From an uncultured Prevotella sp. (GTDB taxonomy: Bacteria > Bacteroidota > Bacteroidia > Bacteroidales > Bacteroidaceae), in the NCBI GenBank assembly GCA_937922435.1, contig CAKZVT010000012.1:115971-179970 (forward strand): a stretch of DNA of 64,000 nt. The letters are read 5' to 3'. Under the pieces are notes generated by a model. That model was not told the DNA's origin and searched no databases. It worked only from the letters and a program-made list of their open reading frames with translations. The translations under genes and the position numbers were made by a program. This document shows, piece by piece, positions 51,896 to 61,100 of this stretch (positions within the stretch are counted from its first letter, which is position 1; each line of letters opens with the position of its first letter).

Positions 51896-53806
51896 TCATT
51901 TCACCAATACTTTCTTCGTAGTGCCGTCTTCCAGGCGGATGATGTTGATGCCCTTCTGCTTGGTGCCGATGCGCTGTCCGCCGAGGTTGTATATGCCGGT
52001 AACTTTCAGGTCGGCCTTGCCGCCGTCAACGCCCTCTATGCCCGACTCATCGCTACAGGTGAACATTATTACGATTTGCCCGTTCTGCTCGCCTGCGGCA
52101 TTCTCAACAACGCCTGCCGGTATAACCATGTAGTAGCTCTGGCCAACCTCGGGCTTGAACGTCTGGGTGAACATGTCATAGTCGGCCGCCCATACGCGCA
52201 GGGTGTTCTTGTCGTCACCCGTAGTGGCATACCATGCGTCGTCAGGCTCTATGGTCTGGCCGCTCACGAGAGCGCCTACGCGGAGGCTCGCCTCCGGGTT
52301 ATTCTCAACAATTGTTACCTGCTCGGCGAACGTGATGTCGAAGCTCATGTCCACCCAGTCGTCGCTGCTTACGGTTGCACCGTCCTCCGGGTTGGTCGAT
52401 ACAGGCTCGAACACGCCCTTGTCGCTCTCTACGATGTCGAAGTACGTATCCCATCCGGCATCCTCATAAGAAGCGGTAGCGCCCTTGGGTACGGTTATCG
52501 ATGTTGCAGGAACGTTGTAGAACGGGCTGTCATAGTCTTCATACACATCGTCAATGACCGGGGCTTCCGCGCCGAGGCAGGTTATTGACGTGAGGCTCGT
52601 GTTGCCATGAAAGGCGTGGTTGTAGATGGTCTTCACGCTGGAGGGGATTACGAGCGATGTCATCTGCAAGCATCCGGCAAACGTTCCGTCGCCGACGTCA
52701 ACCAAGTTTTCAGGCAATGTCACTTCTTTCAGGTTCGTAGACGCGAAGCCCTGCTCGCCTATGAACAGGAGGCTTGACGGGAAATTGATTTCCTCGAGCG
52801 AGCACTGGCAGAACGCGTAAGCGTCAATGGCGAGGAAACCGTCGGGCAGCGTAACCTTCTTTATTTCGCTTCCCCAGAACGCTCCGCCGTTGATGCCGAT
52901 ACATTTGTTGTTTACATTGACCTCCGTCACGCCCTTCTGCGGTATGGCATAGAGCAGGCTGTTGTCGGCAGAATACAGCACTCCGTTTACCATGTGGAAG
53001 CTCTTGTTGCCCTCGTCAATGGTCAGGTTGGTGACACCGCTTAACGCGATGACGCTTGTTCCAAGCTCCTCAACGGCGGCAGGGATGTTCAGCGACGTAA
53101 GCGACGTACACCCGAGAAACGCCTCGTCGCCGATGGCTGTAACAGCCGAAGGCATATCTACCTGCTTCAACGCGGCGCACTCGTAGAACATGCCCGCGCC
53201 TACGGCCTTGAGGCTTGACGGCAGCTTGACGCTCTCGAGCTGTGCGCAGTTCATGAACAGATTGTCGCCCACCTCCTCAAGGCTCTCTGGCAGTGTAGCC
53301 GATGTCAGTGCGCATTTGTAGAACATCGAGCTGCCGAGCTTCTTCAAACCCTCGTGAAACGTTATCGAGGCAAGGTTGTAGCACGTGAAAAAGGCATCGT
53401 CACCTATTTCCTCGACCGAGGCCGGGATGGTTATCTCCGTAATATTGGTCGAGCCGAAGGCATAGCCGCCGATGTATTTAAGGCCGTCGGGCAAGTCTAT
53501 GCTTGTCAGCGGACAACGGTAAAAGCCTCCATACTCTATGCGTTCAATCGTTTCAGGCAATGTGACCGATGTCAAATCACTCCACTCAAAAGCGTCTTCG
53601 CCGATGGCGGTCACGGTGTACGTAGTGCCGTTGTTCTCGACGGTTGACGGCACGTTGCACGTCTCAATCTCGTAAGGAGCGTCTGCTACCTCGACCGTTT
53701 TCTCGCCCGTCACGCGGTAAGTAAGGCCGTCAGGCGTTTCAAATGTTTCTTGCGCGCTTGCCGACAAACAGGCAAACAGCAGACATGGGAGTAAAAACTT
53801 CTTCAT
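51896..53806 (-). CDS. BspA-like leucine-rich repeat surface protein
   Basis: The 636-residue protein has a signal peptide (LLPCLLFACLSASAQ). About a dozen LRR_5 repeats of 23-24 residues follow (AIGEDAFEWSDLTSVTLPETIERI; YIGGYAFGSTNITEITIPASVEEI and so on), then a SbsA/Ig-like domain (STNPEDGATVSSDDWVDMSFDITFAE). The C-terminal tail, TGIYNLGGQRIG ... KGINIIRLEDGTTKKVLVK, resembles secretion tails of Prevotella surface proteins. It probably mediates adhesion. Start 53806 fits the signal peptide. A run of nine G on the coding strand lies about 136 bases upstream. Confidence 0.87.
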   Translation of the reverse strand: MKKFLLPCLLFACLSASAQETFETPDGLTYRVTGEKTVEVADAPYEIETCNVPSTVENNGTTYTVTAIGEDAFEWSDLTSVTLPETIERIEYGGFYRCPLTSIDLPDGLKYIGGYAFGSTNITEITIPASVEEIGDDAFFTCYNLASITFHEGLKKLGSSMFYKCALTSATLPESLEEVGDNLFMNCAQLESVKLPSSLKAVGAGMFYECAALKQVDMPSAVTAIGDEAFLGCTSLTSLNIPAAVEELGTSVIALSGVTNLTIDEGNKSFHMVNGVLYSADNSLLYAIPQKGVTEVNVNNKCIGINGGAFWGSEIKKVTLPDGFLAIDAYAFCQCSLEEINFPSSLLFIGEQGFASTNLKEVTLPENLVDVGDGTFAGCLQMTSLVIPSSVKTIYNHAFHGNTSLTSITCLGAEAPVIDDVYEDYDSPFYNVPATSITVPKGATASYEDAGWDTYFDIVESDKGVFEPVSTNPEDGATVSSDDWVDMSFDITFAEQVTIVENNPEASLRVGALVSGQTIEPDDAWYATTGDDKNTLRVWAADYDMFTQTFKPEVGQSYYMVIPAGVVENAAGEQNGQIVIMFTCSDESGIEGVDGGKADLKVTGIYNLGGQRIGTKQKGINIIRLEDGTTKKVLVK

Positions 53807-53941
53807 GCTTGTAACAAGGTTTAGGTTCTGATGGTAAGACATTGTAAACTCATGGCAGGCCGCACGGCACCAGAACCTAATTAAAATGCCAGTGCAACTC
53901 GTCGTGTTGGTAAAGGTAGGTAGATTTTTATGAAAAATTTA

Positions 53942-53950
53942 CCCCCCCCC
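53942..53950. repeat. Homopolymer C9 upstream of the BspA-like gene
   Basis: Nine consecutive C (nine G on the coding strand of the BspA-like gene) lie about 25-30 bases upstream of a TACCTTTA sequence that could be its -7 box. Confidence 0.6.
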
Positions 53951-54156
53951 GAATTATTTAGAAAGATTAACCAAACAAACCATGGTTTAACAGTAATTAT
54001 ACATCAAAAGCTGATTTTCCACACAATCACAGTGCAACCGGCAAGGCGCTGAAAGCGGCAAAATGTCACATGGGAAATGTACGGTTTTTTGGCGAAAACA
54101 GAACGGCTGCAAGGGCCGAAGCCGCCACTTTTGACATGCTTTACGGTCGACCGACG

Positions 54157-54262
54157 TGCAAAAGGCCATCTCCGGCGTTGCAAAAGGTGGCCTTTTGCAA
54201 CGAGAAAGACGGTCTTTTGCAACGCCGAAAACCGCCAATGGGCGTGCGAACGACGGCCTTTC
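54157..54262. repeat. Family A palindrome array (copy 16)
   Basis: GCAAAAGGCCATCTCCGGCG, GCAAAAGGTGGCCTTTTGC, GAAAGACGGTCTTTTGC and a degenerate CGACGGCCTTTC unit. Confidence 0.75.
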
Positions 54263-54530
54263 AGCCCCGTTTTTGCCGTTTTCGGCCTGTTTTCAAGCCG
54301 TTTTCGTTGCACATGTCGCCAAGTTTTCAGTTCAACACCGTACATATCAAGCAGTTACGTTTGCACACTTCTCCTTGGCTTATTTCCGCCCGAAGGCTTT
54401 TCATTGCGCAGCGGCGGCCTTCCTGAAGCGTCAACATAAATCACAATGTAAGCGCAGACGCGTTTATGCTGACAAATGTATCCATGCCATGCAGGCTATA
54501 AACAGACATGCGTTTTACATACTTTAATTA

Positions 54531-54590
54531 TACTCTTTAAGGTATAAAATAATATAATTTTACCATAATTACACCCGTAAAGGTATAATT
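54531..54590. promoter_or_regulatory. Hip-operator-like block without hip genes
   Basis: By direct comparison, 46 of 60 positions match 38261-38320 without gaps, including GGTATAAAAT and ACACCC...AAAGGTATAA at the same 41-base spacing. Here it lies about 200 bases before a lipoprotein/lipid A deacylase operon. Confidence 0.6.
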
Positions 54591-54723
54591 TTACTTGCAT
54601 TTAATAAAATCATGCAGTTTTTTCCATGCTAAGACAGCTATTATTTGCTCGCCTTTCGCTATCTTTGCTTCGCGAAGATAGGATGCGGCTCGGCAATGCA
54701 AAACTGAAAAACTGCGTTTTTCG

Positions 54724-54755
54724 TTTGCCATTGCGCTCGCCTTTCGCTATCTTTG
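54724..54755 (+). promoter_or_regulatory. Promoter of the lipoprotein-deacylase operon
   Basis: TTTG at 54724-54727 and TATCTTTG at 54748-54755 with a 20-base spacer. The segment GCTCGCCTTTCGCTATCTTTG carrying the -7 box also occurs at 54647-54667, giving a second potential -7. Confidence 0.65.
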
Positions 54756-54787
54756 CACATAATTACCTTACAAAAAACGACGTTACC

Positions 54788-55762
54788 ATGAAAGCAACAT
54801 CCATATCAGCCTGCATAATAGTGGCCGCCACGCTGGCAGCCTGCAACGACGAAGCGTTTACGGACAACTTCATGAAGGACGTGCCGCAGGTGCTCCTGAC
54901 TGAAGCCGACAGCTGCGCGACAGTAAGCTTCGACGCAGCCAACTGGGGCGTGTTAAGGTGCTACAGCCTGCACGGCGGCATGGAGACGACGGCCACATCG
55001 CCAAGCGGCGAACCGCAGGAGCTGCCCTGGGGCATTGGCGAAATGGGCTTGTTGAGCTACGGCGACCGCTTCCTCGACTTCGGATTGGAAAAGGCCGACA
55101 GCCGCAGCCTGCGCCTTACGCTGCGCGAAAACCTGTATGACGAGCCGGTGAGGATGTACATCGAGGTGGGCAACAATTACGAGACGCGCACGCTCGAACC
55201 GCTGCTCATGCCCACGCCGAAGTATGCCGTCGACAGCGTTGTCTACGACTGGGACAAGTTCAACGTGACAAGCAACGGCGAACAGCTCGACTTGGTTAAC
55301 ATCGTTGAAATAGACAACACAGGCGGCACACGGCCTTTGACCGTCGCAGTGTTTCCGTACAAGTATTCCAAACGCGAAATAATGTTCTACTCTTCAGACG
55401 GGAACTGGGTAGAACAAAACTACCGCCGCGTATTCGGCAGCCCGCTGCCTGAAATGGAAATACCCGACATCGTGGACGGACAGGCGGCCATGCTGGGCGC
55501 GAAAGCCGTTTTCGGGGTGCAGCATCAGGAAGCGGCCAGCAGCCAGGACGAGGGCTTTTACGTTGAAATCACCGCCGAAGCCGGCACGAAACGCGAACTT
55601 GAAGTATATAATTACGTGTACTCCTACTACGTGCCTTACACGGTGTACGCCTCTTGCCAGTGGTCGGACCGGCGGCGTGTGTTCAGCGGCATGATGACGT
55701 GCAGCAACCACAAAGGCTACTTCTTATTTGAACGCAAGCAGACGGAGGGCGGCGATGAATAG
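54788..55762 (+). CDS. Lipoprotein of unknown function
   Basis: The 324-residue protein has a lipoprotein signal (ISACIIVAATLAACND, cysteine 19) and a beta-rich body with no family I recognise (SFDAANWGVLRCYSLHGGMETTA; VYNYVYSYYVPYTVYASCQWSDRRRVFSGMMTCSNH). The start at 54788 is chosen because it gives the lipobox; the longer frame crosses the promoter. Its stop overlaps the start of the PagL-like gene (ATGAATAG), so the two are translationally coupled and probably act together at the outer membrane. Confidence 0.8.
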   Translation: MKATSISACIIVAATLAACNDEAFTDNFMKDVPQVLLTEADSCATVSFDAANWGVLRCYSLHGGMETTATSPSGEPQELPWGIGEMGLLSYGDRFLDFGLEKADSRSLRLTLRENLYDEPVRMYIEVGNNYETRTLEPLLMPTPKYAVDSVVYDWDKFNVTSNGEQLDLVNIVEIDNTGGTRPLTVAVFPYKYSKREIMFYSSDGNWVEQNYRRVFGSPLPEMEIPDIVDGQAAMLGAKAVFGVQHQEAASSQDEGFYVEITAEAGTKRELEVYNYVYSYYVPYTVYASCQWSDRRRVFSGMMTCSNHKGYFLFERKQTEGGDE

Positions 55763-56969
55763 GCTTCTGATTGCCCTTGCCGCCACGGCGGCGCTGCTCT
55801 CCCACCCCACGCGGTCGCTCGCCGACGGAGCGGACAGCCTCTCGCGCAAGCCGACCCACTACATAGGCGTGGGCGTAACGCCGTCATACGTGTTCCCGAC
55901 AAACTCATTCCTCAAGGGCACGAACGCCAAAGGAAAGGCCATAAGTACAGCGTTCTCGGCCAATGCGAGGTACGGTTTCCGCTTCGGACGCGGCACACGG
56001 CTCGGCCGCCTCTACCCCAACGCCGTGCAGGGCATCGGCATCAGCTACAACACATTCTTTAATAATGGCGAGCTTGGCAGCCCCGTTGCCGTGTACATAT
56101 ACCAGACATCGCGCATCGCACGGCTGTCAGGCAGGCTCTCGCTGGACTACGAATGGAACTTCGGAGCGGCCTTCGGATGGAAGAAATACGACGAAGACAC
56201 CAACCACTACAACACCGCCATAGGCTCAACTGTCAACGCATACATGGGCGTAGGGCTGCTGCTCGACTGGCGCATCGCGCCCGGCACCAGCCTTACCGCC
56301 GGCGTAACGGCCGCCCACTACTCCAACGGCAACACGGCATACCCCAACGCCGGGGTGAACACCGTGGGCGCATCGGTAGGCATTACGCGCACCATCGGCG
56401 GCGACAAGGACGGCGGACGCTGGGACGACACGCCGCCGACCGCAGGGCAAGAGCCCTTCAAGCGGCACGTGAGCTACGACATCACGGCCTACTGGGCGAT
56501 GCGCAAGAGGGCGGTATATCCGGCCGACGGCACGCCGGGCATGGCTCCGGGGTCGTTCGCCGTGGCAGGACTCAACTTCACGCCGCTGTACAACTTCAAC
56601 AAATACCTGCGCGCCGGACTGTCGCTTGACATGCAGTATGACGAGAGCGCGAACCTTGCCGACTATGTGGCTGGCGACGGCACGGTGGACGACGACGTTA
56701 AGTTTTACCGCCAGCCGTTCATCGAACGCATATCCGTCGGCCTCTCGGCAAGGGTGGAACTGGTCATGCCCATCTTCTCAATCGACGTGGGCGTGGGCCG
56801 CAACATCATCTACAAGGGCAACGACACCGACTCTTTCTACCAAATACTCGCCCTTAAGGCCGACCTGACGCGCAACCTTTTCCTGCACGTAGGCTACGAG
56901 CTTAACAAATTCAAAGACCCCAACAACCTGATGTTCGGCGTAGGAGTAAGGCTGAACAACAGGCGGTGA
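55755..56969 (+). CDS. PagL-like acyloxyacyl hydrolase (lipid A deacylase family)
   Basis: The 404-residue protein has a signal peptide (LLIALAATAALLSHPTRSLA) and an amphipathic beta-barrel body. The catalytic pattern AAHYSNGNTAYPNAGVN near residues 185-201 has the His-x-Ser-Asn core of PagL enzymes, which remove an acyl chain from lipid A in the outer membrane. It is longer than Pseudomonas PagL, as usual in Bacteroidetes. It overlaps the upstream lipoprotein gene by 8 bases. Substrate specificity is inferred from the family. Confidence 0.83.
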   Translation: MNRLLIALAATAALLSHPTRSLADGADSLSRKPTHYIGVGVTPSYVFPTNSFLKGTNAKGKAISTAFSANARYGFRFGRGTRLGRLYPNAVQGIGISYNTFFNNGELGSPVAVYIYQTSRIARLSGRLSLDYEWNFGAAFGWKKYDEDTNHYNTAIGSTVNAYMGVGLLLDWRIAPGTSLTAGVTAAHYSNGNTAYPNAGVNTVGASVGITRTIGGDKDGGRWDDTPPTAGQEPFKRHVSYDITAYWAMRKRAVYPADGTPGMAPGSFAVAGLNFTPLYNFNKYLRAGLSLDMQYDESANLADYVAGDGTVDDDVKFYRQPFIERISVGLSARVELVMPIFSIDVGVGRNIIYKGNDTDSFYQILALKADLTRNLFLHVGYELNKFKDPNNLMFGVGVRLNNRR

Positions 56970-57002
56970 AGAGGCATAAATGGTATTTGCCACATTCTAC
57001 AA

Positions 57003-57041
57003 CGATGCCTGCGTTACGTAAAGTCCGTAACGCAGGCATCG
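57003..57041. promoter_or_regulatory. 16-bp perfect palindrome, sister of the one at 41706
   Basis: Arms CGATGCCTGCGTTACG and CGTAACGCAGGCATCG flank the loop TAAAGTC. It differs from 41706-41744 at paired positions only in the stem, plus one loop base. It lies 34 bases after the deacylase stop and about 160 bases before the TetR start. Confidence 0.7.
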
Positions 57042-57199
57042 CAATATTATGCAAACCAACAAACATCAATACCTTTAATTACCCATTTTACACGTTCTTT
57101 TGCAAAGCCGAAGCAGGCACTTCCCAAAATCACAATTATTGGGTATTGCCCGTAATGGCGCGTTTCCGTACTTTTGCAGGTGTCATAACGTTTTACGGA

Positions 57200-57811
57200 A
57201 TGCAGACCACGAAGGACTATATAAGGCAAAACCTGCTGCGCGCCGCCGAGGATTTATTCCACGAGCGGGGCTACATCGGCGTGTCGATGCGTGCCGTTGC
57301 GGCGCGTTCGGGCGTGGGGTTGAGCAACATATACAACTATTTCAGGAGCAAGGACGCCCTCTTCCGCGCCGTCGTGGCACCCGCCATGCACGGCCTCGAA
57401 CGAATGCTCGACGAGCATCACGGCCACGACGGGCACGACATTATGAGCATGTGCAGAGACGAATATTACGCTTTTCTCGTTGACGAGTACACCAACTACA
57501 TCAACCGCAACCGCCGCCTGCTGGCAATATTGCTACTGAAGGCGCGCGGCTCGTCGCTCGACGGCTACAAGGCCGGCTTCACCCGGCATGCCACTGAGAC
57601 TGTGAAGGCGTACTTCGCGGAGATGAAGCGGCGGCATCCGCAACTGCAAACGGACATATCCGACTTCTCAATACAGGTGCATTCGGTGTGGATTTTCAGC
57701 ATGTTCGAGGAGATATTGACGCGCGGCGTCAGTCCGGGTGACGTGCCGCGTGTGGTAGGCGAATACATGACAATCGAGATTTCAGGATGGAGAGAGCTTA
57801 TGAAAATATAA
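57200..57811 (+). CDS. TetR-family transcriptional regulator
   Basis: The 203-residue protein has the N-terminal TetR DNA-binding helices (YIRQNLLRAAEDLFHERGYIGVSMRAVAARSGVGLSNIYNYFRSKDALFRAVV) and an all-helical ligand domain. The start 57200 is chosen at the MQTTKDY methionine; the longer frame runs through non-coding sequence. TTTCCGTA (57160-57167) and TACGGAA (57194-57200) upstream are an inverted pair that could be its operator. The following gene is a large ABC exporter, the likely regulated target. Confidence 0.9.
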   Translation: MQTTKDYIRQNLLRAAEDLFHERGYIGVSMRAVAARSGVGLSNIYNYFRSKDALFRAVVAPAMHGLERMLDEHHGHDGHDIMSMCRDEYYAFLVDEYTNYINRNRRLLAILLLKARGSSLDGYKAGFTRHATETVKAYFAEMKRRHPQLQTDISDFSIQVHSVWIFSMFEEILTRGVSPGDVPRVVGEYMTIEISGWRELMKI

Positions 57812-57879
57812 GCTCTCTCTTTTTTTTGAACATTGTCAGGATATGTTCGTTTTAGCCGCAGGGAGCGTTTTCAGACATG

Positions 57880-58006
57880 CAAGACGGCAGTCTTGTAACC
57901 TATTGATAGTCAACAAGTTGCCAATATACCGTCTTTCAGCCTGCAAAAGGTGGCTTTTTAGGCGGTGAAAGACGGCCTTTCGGAAGGTAAAAGACCACCT
58001 TTCAGA
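57880..58006. repeat. Family A palindrome array (copy 17)
   Basis: The module ATTGATAGTCAACAAGTTGC is followed by GCAAAAGGTGGC, GTGAAAGACGGCCTTTCGG and GTAAAAGACCACCTTTC. It fills the 320-bp gap between the TetR and ABC genes, which otherwise shows only a leader. Confidence 0.8.
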
Positions 58007-58134
58007 AAACAGCATGGCAAGGACAAGGTAAGAAATGGCTGCCAACCGCCCGCCGACAGGCGTCGTCCGCAAACATCATATAAGGAATATCAGGTCCATC
58101 CGGCCTATCTATCAACCAAACAACAATAAAGAAA

Positions 58135-61100
58135 ATGAAAACATTAAAAAGACTTCAAGGCTACATGGGGCGGCGCAAGGCGCTGCTGCCATTGGCCGTC
58201 GGGCTGTCCGCCTTGGGCGGACTGACGGGCTTCGCGCCATTCGTATTCATCTGGCTCATCGTGAAAGAGCTTCTTACCGGCGGTTCGCCCGGGGCTTCGC
58301 AGCAATTGACGTGCTACGCATTCTGGGCGTCAGGCACGGCCGTGGGCGGCGTAGTGCTGTACTTCGGTGCGCTGATGTGCTCGCACCTGGCCGCGTTCCG
58401 CGTAGAGAGCAACATACGCAAGAGCGCCATGCGGCGCATAGTCAAAATGCCGCTCGGCTTCTTCGACGCGAACACGAGCGGCAAAATACGCAAAATCATC
58501 GACGACAACGCTGGCATAACCCATTCGTTCCTGGCCCACCAACTGCCCGACATGGCCGGCACCGCGCTCGTCCCCTTGCTGGCCGTTGCGCTCATTGCCG
58601 TGTTCGACTGGCGGCTTGGCCTGGCCTGCCTCGTGCCCGTGTTCACGGCGATGGGCATCATTGCGTACACCATGAACACACGCGGCAGAGCCTTCATGCG
58701 CGAGTACATGACCCTGCTCGAACAGATGAACACCGAGGCTGTGGAGTATGTGCGCGGCATACCTGTGGTAAAGGTGTTCCAGCAGACAGTCTTCTCGTTC
58801 AAGAACTTCTACCGCACCATAATGCAATACAACAAGACCGCCACGCATTACACCCTCCTATGGCAACGCCCCATGACGCTCTACACGGTCATAATCAACA
58901 GCTTCGCATACCTGCTTGTGCCCGTTGCAATCATCCTTACGGGCATGGGCGAGGGGCTTGGCGCGGTAATGCTGAACCTCATCTTGTTCGTACTCGTAAC
59001 GCCGGTGTTCTCCGAATGCGTGATGAAGAGCATGTACATAGGCCAGGCTTTCGGCCAGGCCGACGAGGCTGTACGCCGGCTTGACGCGCTCACGGCGTAC
59101 CCAGAGCTGAAGGAAACGGCTGCGCCAAAAGTGCCAAAGGCGTTTGACATTACGTTTAATGGTGTAACATTCGCCTATCCCGGCACTGATGCCGACGTGC
59201 TGAAAGATGTCACATTTACGGTAAAGCAAGGGCAAAGAGTTGCCCTCGTGGGTGCTTCTGGCAGCGGAAAGACCACCATCGCACGTCTTGTTCCGCGCTT
59301 TTACGACGTAAAGTCGGGTTCGGTGAAGATTGGAGGAATAGACGTACGCGACATCAGCCACGACTGCCTGATGCGCACTGTGTCGTTCGTGTTCCAAAAT
59401 CCGCAGCTCATGAAGGCGTCCATCCTTGAGAACATACGCTACGGCAAGCCCGAAGCCACGCTGGAAGAGGTAGGCCGAGCCGTCGACATGGCGCAGTGCC
59501 GCGACATCATAGACCGACTGCCCTATGGGCTTGACACCGTAATCGGCACCGAGGGTACATACCTCTCGGGCGGCGAACGACAACGCATCGCCCTGGCGAG
59601 GGCGTTCCTGAAGGATGCGCCCGTAATCGTCCTGGACGAGGCCACGGCCTTTGCCGACCCCGAGAACGAGCACCTCGTGCAGGTCGCCCTGCGCCGACTG
59701 ACGCGCGGAAAGACCGTTATTACGATAGCGCACCGCCTAAACAGCGTGGCCGATGCCGACGAGATAATAGTCATGGACGGTGGACGCATAGCCGAACGAG
59801 GCACGCATGATGCCCTGCTCTGCCGTAAAGGTATATATTATAACAGGTGGAACGAATACTGCGAGGCCGTAAAATGGACGATAGGCAAGTCTGCCAAGGA
59901 ATCACAAGAAGCGAAACACCACCCTGCCGGCACTGCGAAACAGAGTATGAAGTCGCCATCAACGGACACTCCGCATTTGTATGAAACAATAGAAAAAACT
60001 TGTTCATCCACACGGGAAAAGACCGGAGGGCCTTTGGCGTTTATAAGCCGCCGCTTCGCATTGTCTGCCCAAGGGGCGCGCGACTTCTGCCGGGGCGTGG
60101 TCTGGACTACGTTGTTCGACCTCGTGCAAATGCTCCCCGCCGTGTTTGTCTTCATCTTCCTGGCCGACACCTTGCCGCCCCTTACCGGCGCGGAGGCGGC
60201 AAGAGGGCACTCGCTTGCTTTCTATTCAGTGGTCGCCCTGGCGTTCATGGCGGTGATGTATGTAGTCGGCGTGCTCCAGTACCGCAGCACCTACACATGC
60301 GTTTATGCCGAAAGTGCCAACCGGCGCATAGCCCTTGCCGAGAAGCTGCGCCGCCTGCCGCTGGCCTTTTTCGGCGAAAAGAACCTGTCAGACCTCACCG
60401 CCACAATAATGGACGACTGCACCGACCTCGAACACACGTTCTCACACTCCGTGCCGCAGCTGTTCGCCTCGCTCGCATGTCTTGTCCTCATAGCCGCTGG
60501 CATGGCTGCATACTGCTGGCCGCTGGCCGCCGCACTGTTCTGGGTTGCGCCCGTCGCGCTGGGCACATTGCTGCTTGCAAACCGATGGATGAGGCACAGC
60601 AACAAAGCAAACTACATGAACAAGCGTGCCGTTACGGAGATAATACAGGAAGGACTGGACACAGTTCAGGAAATAAAGTCTTACGGACAGGAGAGCCGTT
60701 ACGCATCGAAGCTCGACTGCGCGATAGACCGTTACGAGCGCATAATGACCCACGGAGAACTCCTGTTGGGCACAATCGTCAACGGTTCGCAGAGCATACT
60801 GAAGCTCGGTCTTGCCTCGGTAGTGATTATAGGGGCGTGGCTCATGGCCGCAGGAACGGTTGATGTGTTCACATATCTTGTCTTCCTAATCGTAGGGTCG
60901 CGCGTTTACAGCCCAATAAACGAAGTGCTTAACAACCTGGCCGCGCTTACTTACCTCGACGTGCGCATCGCCCGTATGAACGAAATGGAGCGGATGCCAG
61001 TGCAAGACGGGACTGACGCACCCATGGGCGGCGGTTACGACATAGCCTTCGAGCACGTAAGTTTTGCTTATGAAGACCGAAAACAGGTGCTGAAGGACGT

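Larger units (their letters stand above)
53807..54787. other. 980-bp non-coding region with repeats and control sites
   Basis: This gap between divergent genes contains, in order, a C9 tract (53942-53950), family A copy 16 (54157-54262), a hip-operator-like block (54531-54590) and a duplicated promoter segment (54647-54668 and 54735-54756). Short reading frames across it look like shadows. Confidence 0.7.

Noticed and set aside
58035..59084. A 349-codon frame overlapping the ABC exporter start.
   Set aside because: Arginine- and histidine-rich composition typical of an out-of-frame shadow of a GC-rich gene.
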